Assembly: GCF_040546595.1 (NCBI RefSeq) | Contig: NZ_JBEPOB010000001.1 | Coordinates: 4,155,001-4,219,000, forward strand | DNA length: 64,000 nucleotides | Source of the DNA: Bosea sp. OAE506 | GTDB lineage: Bacteria > Pseudomonadota > Alphaproteobacteria > Rhizobiales > Beijerinckiaceae | Direction of reading: 5' to 3' | Shown here: one piece after another, positions 25,270-34,926 of the stretch | How positions within the stretch are numbered: the first letter of the stretch is position 1 | How the letters are laid out: the number at the start of each line of letters is the position of its first letter | Translations under genes and position numbers: made by a program | The notes under the pieces: generated by a model | The model's input: the letters and a program-made list of their open reading frames with translations, nothing else | Told to the model about the DNA's origin: nothing | Databases searched by the model: none

Positions 25270-27327
25270 ATGACGGCCAAGAAAATTCGGATCGCGGTGG
25301 ACATTGGCGGCACCTTCACGGACCTGGAATGCGTCGACGAGGCCGACGGCACGACGCAAAGCTTCAAATCCCCGACGACGCCGGACGATCCCTCGCTTGG
25401 GCTGATGAACGCCATCAAGGGCGCGGCCGCCCGCTTCGGCTTCGCACTGTCGGACGTCAGCCTGCTGATGCATGGCACGACGATTGCCACCAATGCGGTG
25501 CTGACGCGCAACCTGCCCGAGGGTGCGCTGATCACCACGGCCGGCTTCGAGGACGTGCTGGAGATCGGCCGTCACGCGCGCAAGGAGATCTACCGCCTGA
25601 AGCCCGAGCCGCCGGCCGTGCTTGTGCCGCGGCGGCGGCGCTTCGGCGTGGTCGAGCGCATCGGGCCCGTCGGCGAGGTGCTGACGGCCCTCGACGCGGC
25701 CAGCGTCGAGGCCGCGATCGACCGGGTTGCCGCCTCGGGCGCGAGCGTCTGCGCCATCGCGCTGCTCAACGGCTTCACCAACCCAGCCCATGAAATCGCG
25801 ATCCGCGACCGCCTGCTGACGCGGCTGCCGGGTCTGGCCGTGTCCTGCTCGCACGAGGTCTCGCCCGAGATCCGCGAGTTCGAACGGACCTCGACGACGG
25901 TGCTCAATGCGCTGCTGATCCCGGTGGTGCGGCGCTATATCGACGCGCTGCTGGCGCGGATCGTAGCCGAAGGGCTGACCGCGCCGCTCTATCTCGTGCA
26001 GTCCAATGGCGGGGCGACCACCCCGCGCGCAGCCGGCGATGCGCCGGTCAAGCTCCTGCTATCGGGGCCGTCCGGCGGCGTGCTGGCCGCCGAGGGCGTC
26101 GCGCGCCAGCTCGGCTTCCCGAATGTGGTCGGCGTCGACATGGGCGGCACGAGCTATGACGTCGCCGTCATCCGCGAGGGCCGCCGCGCCGTCGTCGCGC
26201 AGGGTGACATCGACGGCCTTCCCGTGCGCGTGCCGATGGTCGACATGCGCACGATCGGCGCTGGCGGCGGCTCAATCGCCTCGCTCGACGCGTCGGGCCG
26301 CCTCCAGGTCGGCCCGCGCAGCGCCGGCGCGAGACCCGGCCCGGTCTGCTATGGCCGCGGCGGCACCGAGCCGACCGTCACCGACGTCAATCTGATCCTC
26401 GGTCGGCTCGACCCCGTGACCTTCCTTGGCGGCGAATTCGCGCTCGATCTCGACGATGCCCGCGCGGCACTGGACACCCGCATCGCCGGCCCGCTCGGGC
26501 TCGACCGCGATCGCGCCGCGGCCGGCATCCTCGCCGTCGTCGTCGCCAAGCTCGCCGGGGCGATCAAGCTCTCGCTGTTCGAGCGCGGGCTCGATCCGCG
26601 CGATTTCGCGCTGATGTCCTTCGGTGGCGCTGGCGGCCTCCATGCCGTCGAGGTCGCCGAGGAACTCGGCATGACGACGGTGATCTTCCCCAAGGATCCC
26701 TCGACCTTTTCCGCCCATGGCATCCTGCAATCCGACATCGTCCATGACCTTGCCCGCACCCGCGTGCTGCCACTGAAACCGGGCGCCGCCCCGGCTTTTG
26801 CCGCGCTCGCCGACGAACTGCTGGCCGAGGGTGAGGCGCTGCTGGCGGCCGACGGCCTGCCGGCCGCCCAGCGTCGCCTCGAACTCGCGGCCGATCTGCG
26901 CTATCGCGGCCAGGCCTTCGAGCTGCTGGTGCCGCTGGACGAGGTCCCGCAGGACGACGCTGCCCTCGCGCGGCTTTGCGAGCGCTTCCACGAGGCGCAT
27001 CGCCAGCGCTTCTCCTTCGACGACCCCGATGAGACAGTGGAGCTCGTGACGATGCGGCTGGCGGCGGTCGGCCTTCTCGGCGGCACGGCGAGCGCCCAGG
27101 CGCCGGCGGCCGGCGCACCGGCCGCCCGGCGCGAGCGTGCCGTCCATCTCGGCGGTGGCTGGACGACCGCCCCGGTCTACGAGCAGGCGGCGCTCGGAGC
27201 GGGCGCGAGCGTCGAGGGACCCGCGATCGTCGAGCAGGCCTACACCACGCTGATCATTCCCGCAGGCTGGCGGCTCGCCGTCAGGCCCTCCGGCGATCTC
27301 GTCGCGACCCGGGAGGCGCTGTCATGA
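25270..27327 (+). CDS. hyuA: Hydantoinase/oxoprolinase subunit A family protein
   Basis: A 685-residue ATP-dependent amidase subunit of the HyuA/5-oxoprolinase/acetone carboxylase family. The ASKHA-type phosphate loops are VDIGGTFTDLECV near the N-terminus and GVDMGGTSYDVAVI near residue 290; SGPSGGVLAAEG and MSFGGAGGLHAVEVAEELG are also conserved. It pairs with the following HyuB-type gene (ATGA overlap) to make an ATP-dependent cyclic amide or imide hydrolase. The substrate is probably what the downstream TRAP system imports. Confidence 0.92.
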   Translation: MTAKKIRIAVDIGGTFTDLECVDEADGTTQSFKSPTTPDDPSLGLMNAIKGAAARFGFALSDVSLLMHGTTIATNAVLTRNLPEGALITTAGFEDVLEIGRHARKEIYRLKPEPPAVLVPRRRRFGVVERIGPVGEVLTALDAASVEAAIDRVAASGASVCAIALLNGFTNPAHEIAIRDRLLTRLPGLAVSCSHEVSPEIREFERTSTTVLNALLIPVVRRYIDALLARIVAEGLTAPLYLVQSNGGATTPRAAGDAPVKLLLSGPSGGVLAAEGVARQLGFPNVVGVDMGGTSYDVAVIREGRRAVVAQGDIDGLPVRVPMVDMRTIGAGGGSIASLDASGRLQVGPRSAGARPGPVCYGRGGTEPTVTDVNLILGRLDPVTFLGGEFALDLDDARAALDTRIAGPLGLDRDRAAAGILAVVVAKLAGAIKLSLFERGLDPRDFALMSFGGAGGLHAVEVAEELGMTTVIFPKDPSTFSAHGILQSDIVHDLARTRVLPLKPGAAPAFAALADELLAEGEALLAADGLPAAQRRLELAADLRYRGQAFELLVPLDEVPQDDAALARLCERFHEAHRQRFSFDDPDETVELVTMRLAAVGLLGGTASAQAPAAGAPAARRERAVHLGGGWTTAPVYEQAALGAGASVEGPAIVEQAYTTLIIPAGWRLAVRPSGDLVATREALS

Positions 27328-28979
27328 GCCAGGTCGATAGCAAGGTGGCAAGCAAGGTCGATCCAGTCCTCCTCGAAATCGTCTCGCATGCGCTGGTTTC
27401 GGCGGCCGAGGAGATGTCGATCACGGTCTGGCGCACCAGCCGCTCGACGACGGTGCGCGAGCTGCTCGACTATTCGACGGCTGTGTTCGACGGCGAAGGC
27501 CGCAACATCGCCCAGGCGGCGCGCATGCCGGTCCATCTCAATTCGATGGAGCTCTGCCTGCAGGAGATCATCGCCCGGCATCTGCCGCTGGAGCGCTGGC
27601 GCGAGGGCGATGTCGTCGTCACCAACGATCCCTATTGCGGCGGCCAGCATCTGCCGGATTTCCTCGCCTTCAAGCCGGTCTTCGTCGAGGGCCGGCGCAT
27701 CGCCATCACCTGCGTCCTGATCCACCATGTCGATGTCGGCGGCGGCGCGGCCGGCGGCTACAACGCCCATGCCGTCGAGATCTTCCAGGAGGGCCTGCGG
27801 CTGCCGCCGGTGAAAATCGTCCGTGAGGGCGAGATGCAGGACGATCTCTTCTCGACCATCCTGCAGAATGTCCGCGAGCCCGAGACCTTCCGCGGCGATT
27901 TCCTCAGCCAGATCGCGGCGCTCGAAGTCGGCGCCAGGGCGATGCGACAGCTCGCGGCGCGCTATGGCGTCGAGACGCTGCGCGAGGTCGGGCAGGCCCT
28001 GCTCGACCATTCCGAGACCGCGATGCGCGCGGCGCTGACCGCGCTACCGGACGGCGTCTACCAGGCCGAGGATTTCGTCGACGGCGACGGCATGGAGGCC
28101 GGACAGAAGCGCATCGCGGTGACGTTGACGATCGCGGGCGATCGCCTGACGGTCGACTTCAAGGGCTCCTCGCCCCAGGCGCGCGGGCCGATCAATGCGA
28201 CGATGGCGACGACCCGCTCGGCGGTCTACTACGCCGTGATTGCAGCGTCGGGCATCGAGGCGACCGCCAATTCCGGCTGCTACCGCCCGATCACCGTCAG
28301 CGCGCCCGATGGGCTGCTCGTCAGCGCCCAGTTCCCCGCGCCGGTTTCGATGCGCATGCTGACCGGCCACCGCATTGCGACCGCGGTGCTGAAGGCCTTT
28401 GCCGAGGCGATCCCCGAACGCATTCCAGCCTCCTATTACGGCGTGACCTTCAACCACGCGGTCAATATCCGCCATGCGGATGGCCGCCGGCAGGTCTATT
28501 TCGACGCCGAAATCGGCGGCTGGGGTGGCCATCCCGAGGCTGACGGCCCCTCGGGTCTCTCGGCCGGATTCCACAACGGCCAGAACACGCCGATCGAGAT
28601 GATCGAGGCGATCTTCCCGCTGCGCTTCACGCATTACGGCTTCCTGCCCGGTTCGGCCGGTGCCGGGAAGATGCGCGGCGGCCTCGGGCTGGTGCGCGAA
28701 TGGCGCTTTATCGCCGAGCACGGCCTGCTCAACGCCTCCTTCGACGCCTTCGCCTCGCAGCCCTACGGGCTGGCCGGCGGCGAGCCCGGGCGTGGAGGGC
28801 GGCTTTCCCTGATCCGCGACGGGCAGGTCACGCAGCTGGCGGCCAAGACCATCGGCTGCGTGCTGAAGGCCGGCGACATCGTCCGCATGGAGACGCCGGG
28901 CGGCGGCGGCCATGGCGACCCCCGAGAGCGCGATCTCGCGGCCATCGCCGCCGACAGGGCCGACGGGTACGTCTCGTGA
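27324..28979 (+). CDS. hyuB: Hydantoinase B/oxoprolinase family protein
   Basis: A 551-residue HyuB-family subunit. Conserved segments are SITVWRTSRSTTVRELLDYS, VVTNDPYCGGQHLPD, TCVLIHHVDVGG and the C-terminal GGGGHGDP. The N-terminal ETPGGGG-type loop and HxD-rich motifs are thought to hold the metal site in this family. It forms the second half of the HyuAB enzyme. A short 133-bp gap precedes the TRAP genes. Confidence 0.92.
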   Translation: MSQVDSKVASKVDPVLLEIVSHALVSAAEEMSITVWRTSRSTTVRELLDYSTAVFDGEGRNIAQAARMPVHLNSMELCLQEIIARHLPLERWREGDVVVTNDPYCGGQHLPDFLAFKPVFVEGRRIAITCVLIHHVDVGGGAAGGYNAHAVEIFQEGLRLPPVKIVREGEMQDDLFSTILQNVREPETFRGDFLSQIAALEVGARAMRQLAARYGVETLREVGQALLDHSETAMRAALTALPDGVYQAEDFVDGDGMEAGQKRIAVTLTIAGDRLTVDFKGSSPQARGPINATMATTRSAVYYAVIAASGIEATANSGCYRPITVSAPDGLLVSAQFPAPVSMRMLTGHRIATAVLKAFAEAIPERIPASYYGVTFNHAVNIRHADGRRQVYFDAEIGGWGGHPEADGPSGLSAGFHNGQNTPIEMIEAIFPLRFTHYGFLPGSAGAGKMRGGLGLVREWRFIAEHGLLNASFDAFASQPYGLAGGEPGRGGRLSLIRDGQVTQLAAKTIGCVLKAGDIVRMETPGGGGHGDPRERDLAAIAADRADGYVS

Positions 28980-29074
28980 CCGGCGCGTCGCGCTGGCGGG
29001 ACTATTGCATCCCGACCTTGACGCGTGGTCACATGCGAAGTGACGCGCAGCGGGCGCCCCGGAGACCGGCCTTG

Positions 29075-29116
29075 ATGAAGACGACCACCCGCCTGCGTAC
29101 CCTGGCCTGTCCATGA
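29075..29116 (+). CDS. Putative 13-codon leader peptide upstream of TRAP small permease
   Basis: ATG 29075 opens a 13-codon frame (MKTTTRLRTLACP) whose TGA overlaps the ATG of the TRAP small permease (ATGA at 29113-29116). GGAG lies 10 nt before it, whereas the permease start has no site of its own. This suggests the permease is translated by coupling to the leader. Chance cannot be ruled out for so short a frame. Confidence 0.35.
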   Translation: MKTTTRLRTLACP

Positions 29117-29727
29117 GTGACCTCTCCCGCCTTCTTCCCGACGAGCCGCTGCCGCAGCGCATCTCGCGCGTCCTGGCCTGGGCCGCGGGAGCGATCGTGC
29201 TTTTTGGCTGCAGCTTTCTCATCACCATCGACGTGATCACGCGCTTCCTGTTCAAGCGCGGCATGGTCGAGAGCTTCGAGATCTCGGGCTATGCGCTGGC
29301 CGCCTGCATCGGGCTGGGGCTGGCCTTCACCGTCACATCCAAGGCCAATATCCGCGTTGACATCCTGCTCGACGTGCTGCCCGGCAAGGTCCGGATCGTC
29401 TGTGACATCATCGCCTCGCTGGCGCTTTCGCTGATCGCCGTGGCGCTGGCCTGGTTCGCCTGGGGCACGCTCGCGCAATCCTGGGCCCTCAACGCCAAGT
29501 CGGTGTCGCAGCTGCAGGTCCCGATGGTGCTGCCGCAGGGGATCTGGTGCGTCGGCCTCGTCTGGTTCGCCTGCATGGCGGTGCTGATCCCGATCCAGGC
29601 GATCGCCCGGCTGATCGCGCATGACCGGCAAGGCTTCGACGCGCTGATCGGTTCGCTGCGGGTGACCGAGGAGATCGAGCAGTCGGGTGTCGAGAACCCG
29701 GCCGCCGGCGGGGAGGCCCGCCCGTGA
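29113..29727 (+). CDS. TRAP transporter small permease (DctQ)
   Basis: A 204-residue protein with four transmembrane helices (about 20-42, 57-77, 98-120 and 145-165), the DctQ layout. Typical segments are VLFGCSFLITIDVITRFLF and VDILLDVLPGKVR. The C-terminal 25 residues are an acidic tail. It overlaps the large permease gene by ATGA. It works with the large permease and the DctP receptor to take up a carboxylate or amide with sodium or proton coupling. Confidence 0.92.
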   Translation: MSDLSRLLPDEPLPQRISRVLAWAAGAIVLFGCSFLITIDVITRFLFKRGMVESFEISGYALAACIGLGLAFTVTSKANIRVDILLDVLPGKVRIVCDIIASLALSLIAVALAWFAWGTLAQSWALNAKSVSQLQVPMVLPQGIWCVGLVWFACMAVLIPIQAIARLIAHDRQGFDALIGSLRVTEEIEQSGVENPAAGGEARP

Positions 29728-31028
29728 TCGGGACCGCGCTCTCCCTGCTCGTCGCCCTTGTGGGGCTGAGCATCCCCGTCGCCGCCGCGCTCGCGCTGAT
29801 GGCCTATGTGCTGCAGGCCAACTACGCCTTCTTCCCGATGACCGGGGCCGTGGGCGAGCTGGCCTGGAACTCCTCCAACGACTTCATCCTGATCGCCGCC
29901 CCGATGTTCATCATGATGGGCGAGCTGATGCATCGCTCGGGCATGAGCGAGCGGCTGTTTAGCGCGCTCTCGCCCTGGTTTGCGCGCGTTCCGGGCCGAC
30001 TGATCCACACCAACATCGCCGCAAGTGCGATCTTCGCGGCGACCTCGGGCTCGTCGGTGGCGACGGCGGCGACGATCGGCACCGTGGCGATTCCCAACAT
30101 GGACAAGGGCGGCTACAACCGGCCGCTATTCCTAGGGTCGATCGCGGCCGGCGGCACGCTCGGCATCCTGATCCCGCCCTCGATCAACATGATCATCTAC
30201 GCCGTGCTGACCGACACCTCGGTGGCCGATCTCTATGCGGCGGGCTTCATCCCGGGCTTCATGCTCGCCGGGCTGTTCTCTCTGATGGTGCTGGGCCTGG
30301 CGCTCTACCGGCCAGACTGGGCCGGCCCGAAGGTCGATACCGGCGATCTCTGGCGCCAGCGCGTCGCGGGTCTGCGCCATCTCATCCCGCCGCTGGGGCT
30401 CTTCCTTGTCGTCGTCGGCTCGATCTATGCCGGCATCGCGACGCCGACGGAGGCGGCAGCGCTCGGCCTCATGGCGACGCTCTTGCTCGTCGCCGCCAAC
30501 CGCCAGCTCACCTTGCCGGTGCTGCTGCGGGCCTTCGAGGGCACGGTGCGGACGACCTGCATGGTGATGCTGATCGTCATCGCCGCCTTCTTCCTCAACT
30601 TCGTGATGGTCTCGATCGGGCTGGTGAAGGCGATCACCGATCTTGTCCTGGCGCTGGGCTGGCCGCCGCTCGGCATGCTCATCGCGATCGTGGTGTTCTA
30701 CCTGATCCTCGGCTGCTTCATGGAGACACTGTCGATGATGATCGCGACGACGCCGGTCGTCGTCCCCGTCATCACGGCGCTCGGCTACAGCCCGGTCTGG
30801 TGGGGCATCATCTTCGTGATCCTGATGGAGGCGGCACTGATCACGCCCCCGGTCGGCCTCAACCTCTATGTCGTCCAGGCCGTGCGCGGCAAAGGCAACT
30901 TCATGGATCTGTGCATCGGCTCCCTGCCCTTCGTGGTGGCGATGCTGGTGATGATCGCGATCCTGATCGCCTTCCCGCAGCTGGCGCTGTGGCTGCCGAC
31001 CGTTCTCAATCCCAAAGCCGGCGGCTGA
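29724..31028 (+). CDS. TRAP transporter large permease (DctM)
   Basis: A 434-residue transporter subunit with about twelve helices. The family motifs are FILIAAPMFIMMGELM, SGSSVATAATIGTVAIP and AGGTLGILIPPSINMI. It is coupled to the small permease and followed 37 bp later by the binding protein, so the TRAP set is complete. The neighbouring HyuAB enzyme suggests a hydantoin-like, lactam or cyclic imide substrate (inference). Confidence 0.94.
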   Translation: MIGTALSLLVALVGLSIPVAAALALMAYVLQANYAFFPMTGAVGELAWNSSNDFILIAAPMFIMMGELMHRSGMSERLFSALSPWFARVPGRLIHTNIAASAIFAATSGSSVATAATIGTVAIPNMDKGGYNRPLFLGSIAAGGTLGILIPPSINMIIYAVLTDTSVADLYAAGFIPGFMLAGLFSLMVLGLALYRPDWAGPKVDTGDLWRQRVAGLRHLIPPLGLFLVVVGSIYAGIATPTEAAALGLMATLLLVAANRQLTLPVLLRAFEGTVRTTCMVMLIVIAAFFLNFVMVSIGLVKAITDLVLALGWPPLGMLIAIVVFYLILGCFMETLSMMIATTPVVVPVITALGYSPVWWGIIFVILMEAALITPPVGLNLYVVQAVRGKGNFMDLCIGSLPFVVAMLVMIAILIAFPQLALWLPTVLNPKAGG

Positions 31029-31065
31029 AGCCGCTGAAACCCGCCCCAAAGAGGAGAAGCTTGCG

Positions 31066-32103
31066 ATGAAACGCCTGGTCCCGATCGCCGCCCTTGCCGG
31101 CACCCTCCTCTGCGGCGCCGCGCACGCCCAGGGCCTGCCTGCGACGAGCTTCAACGCCGTCGGCAGCATCGGCAATCTGTCGATGTACACCAACCGCGAG
31201 GTGCCGTTCTGGAACGAGACGGTGCCGAAGGAATCCGGCGGGGCCATCAAGGTGCAGGTCAAGCCCTTCACCGAACTCGGCTTCAAGGGGCCCGAGATCT
31301 TCCGCCTCGTCTCGGCCGGCACGCTTCAGTTCGCCACCACGGTGCTGAACTACAATTCGGGCGAAGTCCCGATGAACGAGGCCACCGACCTCGTCGGCCT
31401 CGTCGGTTCGGTCGAGGAGTTGCAGAAGGTCGTCGACGTCTTCCGCCCGACCTATGCGAAGTTCCTGGAGGAGAAGCACGGCCTGAAGCTGCTGGGCTTC
31501 GGCACCTATCAGGCCCAGGTGATCTATTGCCGCGACGCCTTCACCAAGATCTCCGACCTCAAGGGCCGCAAGGTCCGCGCGTCGGGCGCCTCGCAGCAGG
31601 CCTTCGTTGGCCATATCGGCGGCTCGCCGATCAATCTTGCCTTCGCCGAGGTCCAGCCGGCACTCGCCAGCGGCGTGATCGACTGCGCCATCACCGGCGC
31701 GCTCTCCGGCTACCGCTCCAAATGGCATGAGAGCGCGAAGTTCATCTCGCCGATGCCGATCAATTTCGGCCTCTCCGCCCAGCTCGCCAATCTGAAATGG
31801 TGGAACACGCTCGACCCGAAGGTTCAGGCGTTCCTGACCAGCGGCCTGCGCAAGCTCGAGGATTCGATCTTCGAGCAGGCCAAGACGGAGACCCAGACCG
31901 GCCTCGACTGCAACACCGGCAAGGCCTGCAGCGAGGGGCCGCCGGCGGCGATGAAGCTCGTTCCGGTGACGCCGGAGGACGAGGCGCTGCGCAAGGACGC
32001 GCTGACCAAGGTCATCCTGCCCGCCTTCGCCGGTCGCTGCGGCGCGGAATGCGTCACGACCTGGAACGGCACGATCGGCACCTTCCTCAAACTCAAGATC
32101 TGA
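31066..32103 (+). CDS. TRAP transporter substrate-binding protein (DctP)
   Basis: A 345-residue periplasmic receptor. Residues 1-21 are a signal peptide ending GAAHAQ. The DctP core has LKGRKVRASGASQQAFVG and NLAFAEVQPALASGVIDC, with the conserved Arg in KVRASG that binds the substrate carboxylate. Cys residues near 284, 290, 325 and 329 may form disulfides. AGAGGAGAAG precedes the ATG. It closes the hyuAB-TRAP unit. Confidence 0.92.
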   Translation: MKRLVPIAALAGTLLCGAAHAQGLPATSFNAVGSIGNLSMYTNREVPFWNETVPKESGGAIKVQVKPFTELGFKGPEIFRLVSAGTLQFATTVLNYNSGEVPMNEATDLVGLVGSVEELQKVVDVFRPTYAKFLEEKHGLKLLGFGTYQAQVIYCRDAFTKISDLKGRKVRASGASQQAFVGHIGGSPINLAFAEVQPALASGVIDCAITGALSGYRSKWHESAKFISPMPINFGLSAQLANLKWWNTLDPKVQAFLTSGLRKLEDSIFEQAKTETQTGLDCNTGKACSEGPPAAMKLVPVTPEDEALRKDALTKVILPAFAGRCGAECVTTWNGTIGTFLKLKI

Positions 32104-32110
32104 ACGAGCA

Positions 32111-32145
32111 CCCCAGGCACCGCTCGCTGCGAGCGGTGCCTGGGG
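32111..32145. terminator. Strong bidirectional hairpin between convergent genes
   Basis: A perfect inverted repeat of 16-bp arms (CCCCAGGCACCGCTCG and its reverse complement) around the loop CTG starts 7 bp after the dctP stop and ends 25 bp before the stop of the convergent flavoprotein gene. No T-run follows on either strand, but the stability and position make it a likely terminator for both units. Confidence 0.8.
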
Positions 32146-32170
32146 CCGAGCTATGGCCGGCGACGGCGTC

Positions 32171-33442
32171 TCAGGCGGCGGTTCGCCCGGCTCTGTCGGA
32201 GGCACAGGTCAGACGCGTCTCGATATCGTCGGCCAGGAACTCGGCATCGCGGGCCACGCCCGAGAACCGTCCCGAACCCCAGCTGTGCAGCCAGGGCAGG
32301 CCCAGGAAGTAGACGCCATCGACGGCCGTGATGCCGCGCCGGTGGACGGGGTGGCCGGCCCCGTTGAAGACGGGGGCGTCGAGCCAGCGGAAATCGGGCT
32401 GGAAGCCGATGCACCAGATGATCGAGCCTATGCCCTCGGCTTCGAGATCGAGCGCAGCGGGCTCTCCCTGGGGCTCCCAGAGCGGCCGGTAGACGGAGGG
32501 CGGCGGCGCGCTCAGGCCCTTGTCGGCGATCCAGGTGTCGATCGTCGCGTTGATGCCGTTGTAGACGCGGTCCGCCTCGTCGAGCGACGCCTTCAGTGTC
32601 GGGCGGAAGCGCAGGGTCGTTCCGTCGAGCCCGTCGAGCAGGCCGTAGAGTTTCATCCCTTCACGGGCGAAGGCGCGCAGATCGATATCGCGGCCACCGT
32701 CGCGGCCCGTGACATAATGGTTGGTGTTGTCCCGCACCCCTTCGCGCAGCGGGTGCTTTTCGACAGGCATGTCGTAATAGCCCATGTCGCCGAGCCAGGC
32801 GACGACGTCGCGGCCGCGATAGAAGCGCGCGCAGCGCGGGGCATCACCGACCGCGAGATGGACCTGCCGCCCGGCGAGATGAAGGTCCTCGGCGATCTGC
32901 GAGCCCGACTGGCCGGACCCGACGACCAGGACCGCGCCCGGCGGCAGAGAGGCCGGGTTGCGGTACTGCTCGGAATGCAGCTGCTGGATTGTCCCGGGCA
33001 GTCGTTCGGCCATGCGCGGGATGATCGGCTGGTGATAGCCGCCCGAGGCCACGACGATCCGGTCGGCGCTGTAATCTCCCTCCGAGGTCGCGATGGCGAA
33101 ACCGGCATCCGATCGTGTGACGCGGTTCACCGATACCCCCTCGCGGAGGGGCGGATCGACCTTGGCCTTGTAGGCCTCCAGATAGGCGATGATCTCGTGC
33201 TTCAGCATGAAGCCGTCGGGGTCGTCTCCGGCATAGGGATGACCCGGAAGCTGGCATTGCCAGTTGGGCGTGACCAGGCAGAACGAATCCCAGCGCTGCG
33301 TCGACCAGGTGTGGGCCGCCTTGTGCTTCTCGAAGACGAGATGCTCGATACCCCGCTGCTTCATGCACCAGCTCATCGACAGGCCGGCCTGTCCGCCGCC
33401 GATGATGGCGACGGGCACATGGCGGGTGGTTGGCAGGCTCAT
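32171..33442 (-). CDS. MSMEG_0569 family flavin-dependent oxidoreductase
   Basis: A 423-residue flavin-containing monooxygenase. The FAD site is [13 protein letters not shown] (residues 13-25), the NADPH site [15 protein letters not shown], and the FMO-like fingerprint region [18 protein letters not shown] precedes it. It matches the MSMEG_0569 family, the last gene of the Nit1C nitrogen-starvation cluster. GGAGG lies 8 nt before ATG 33442. It probably N- or S-oxygenates an amine or nitrile-related intermediate; the substrate has not been established. Confidence 0.88.
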   Translation of the reverse strand: MSLPTTRHVPVAIIGGGQAGLSMSWCMKQRGIEHLVFEKHKAAHTWSTQRWDSFCLVTPNWQCQLPGHPYAGDDPDGFMLKHEIIAYLEAYKAKVDPPLREGVSVNRVTRSDAGFAIATSEGDYSADRIVVASGGYHQPIIPRMAERLPGTIQQLHSEQYRNPASLPPGAVLVVGSGQSGSQIAEDLHLAGRQVHLAVGDAPRCARFYRGRDVVAWLGDMGYYDMPVEKHPLREGVRDNTNHYVTGRDGGRDIDLRAFAREGMKLYGLLDGLDGTTLRFRPTLKASLDEADRVYNGINATIDTWIADKGLSAPPPSVYRPLWEPQGEPAALDLEAEGIGSIIWCIGFQPDFRWLDAPVFNGAGHPVHRRGITAVDGVYFLGLPWLHSWGSGRFSGVARDAEFLADDIETRLTCASDRAGRTAA

Positions 33443-33458
33443 CAGACGATCCTCCGGT

Positions 33459-33746
33459 TCATTCCTCGAAGCGCTCGACCTGCACGGCTGCGGCAGGCCC
33501 GGCGCGATAGCGCGCCGCTCTGGCCTCGATGCGGGCCAACTGGCCTAGAGCCAGCGAACAGGGATGGCCGTAGCGCGCACGCACGCGGTCGCTGGCGATG
33601 GTCAGCGCGAGGCGGCTGCGGCCGAGAAAATCGGCGAGCTCGTAGCTCTGCCCCGGCTCGAAATGCTCCTTGATGACCAGGGAAGGCGAGTAGCAGCGCT
33701 CGCTCTCGCCGTCGGGCCAACGGATGTGGAAGTGCATCTCAGGCAT
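33459..33746 (-). CDS. MSMEG_0570 family nitrogen starvation response protein
   Basis: A 95-residue protein ([12 protein letters not shown] at the N-terminus, then [17 protein letters not shown] and [17 protein letters not shown]). This matches the MSMEG_0570 family, found almost only in Nit1C clusters; its function is unknown. AGGAG lies 7 nt before the ATG at 33746. It overlaps the glycosyltransferase gene by 8 bp. Confidence 0.82.
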   Translation of the reverse strand: MPEMHFHIRWPDGESERCYSPSLVIKEHFEPGQSYELADFLGRSRLALTIASDRVRARYGHPCSLALGQLARIEARAARYRAGPAAAVQVERFEE

Positions 33747-34926
33747 GGGCCAGCTCCTGCGGTGCCGTCCCCGGCAGCGGCATCGTGGCGAACGCGCGAT
33801 AGGCCGGCAGATGGGCGGCGGCGGTCCTGTCCCAGCGATGGGGCGCCAGGGCCGCCTCACGGCGCAACTCCAGCCTGCCGCGAAGCTCGGGCATGAGCAC
33901 GGCCGCCATGCCATTGGCGATCGACCCGGGATCGAGAGGGTCGCACCAGACCACGTCGTCCTGGCCGAAATGCTCGGTGAAGGGCGGGACATGGGAGGTC
34001 AGGACCGGCGTCCCGCAGGCCAGCGCCTCGAGGGCCACAAGCCCGAAGCCCTCCTTAACGGAGGCAAAGACCAGCGCGTCCGCCAGCCGATAGAGAGCGG
34101 GCATGTCGGCCTGAAGCTGCGGGCCGGCGAGGATGACGGAGCGGGCGGTGTCGGGATCGGCTTCGAGTTCGGCCCTGAAGGCACGCTGATAGCCGGCATG
34201 GTCGAGCAGCGAGGCCCCGCCGACGATCAGCAGCTGCGCATCGGGCCGGATCGCGCGCAGCTGGGCGAAGGCCTGCAACATCCGCAGGGTGTTCTTGCGC
34301 TCCTCGACGCCACCGACGGCGAGCAGAACAGGGCCGGATCCGAGGCCGAGACTCTGCTTGAGCACCTGCTCGCGGCCATCCGGACGCGGCGTGAAGAAGC
34401 GCCGGTCGACGCCGTTGCCGACGATGTCGGCGTCCAGCCCGAACCCTCCGCGAAGCCTGGCCTGCCAATGGCGGCTGACAACAAAATGCCGGTCCGCCTC
34501 CACGATCGAGCGGGCCTGCAGGGCCTCGATCCGTGGATCGGCGAAGGCATCGACGTGATGGACGGTGCGCGCGAAGCGGGAGATGACGCCACGTGCCTTC
34601 AGCGTCGCGAGCGCGTTGCCGGAGATGCCGTCATGGGCGTGGTAGACGTCGAAGCTGCGCTGCGCGCCCTTTTCGAAATGGGCCACGTAGTCGCCGACCC
34701 GGGTCTCGACGAGGGCCGCGAGACCGTCGCCGGAGGGCGCGGCTGGGACCAGCACGGTTTCGCAGGCGGGCTCGCGAAAGAAGCGCTGCCCCGGTCGCGA
34801 GGGCGCGTGGACCACCGCCTCATGGCCGAGCGCGGTCAGCGCCTCGCCCAAAGCCAGCGCATGCACCACGCCCCCCCGTGGATTGGTGGAATGGGCGAGG
34901 ATGGCGATGCGCAGAGAACGGCTCAC
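33739..34926 (-). CDS. MSMEG_0565 family glycosyltransferase
   Basis: A 395-residue GT-B-type glycosyltransferase of family 4 style. The N-terminal acceptor domain starts LRIAILAHSTNPRGGVVHAL, and the C-terminal donor domain has AVGGVEERKNTLRMLQAF and the EGFGLVALEALACGTPV motif with its conserved Glu. I chose GTG 34926 because GGGAGG sits 7 nt upstream and the start overlaps the previous stop (GTGA); ATG 34950 is an alternative. It belongs to the Nit1C cluster; the acceptor is unknown. Confidence 0.88.
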   Translation of the reverse strand: MSRSLRIAILAHSTNPRGGVVHALALGEALTALGHEAVVHAPSRPGQRFFREPACETVLVPAAPSGDGLAALVETRVGDYVAHFEKGAQRSFDVYHAHDGISGNALATLKARGVISRFARTVHHVDAFADPRIEALQARSIVEADRHFVVSRHWQARLRGGFGLDADIVGNGVDRRFFTPRPDGREQVLKQSLGLGSGPVLLAVGGVEERKNTLRMLQAFAQLRAIRPDAQLLIVGGASLLDHAGYQRAFRAELEADPDTARSVILAGPQLQADMPALYRLADALVFASVKEGFGLVALEALACGTPVLTSHVPPFTEHFGQDDVVWCDPLDPGSIANGMAAVLMPELRGRLELRREAALAPHRWDRTAAAHLPAYRAFATMPLPGTAPQELAHA

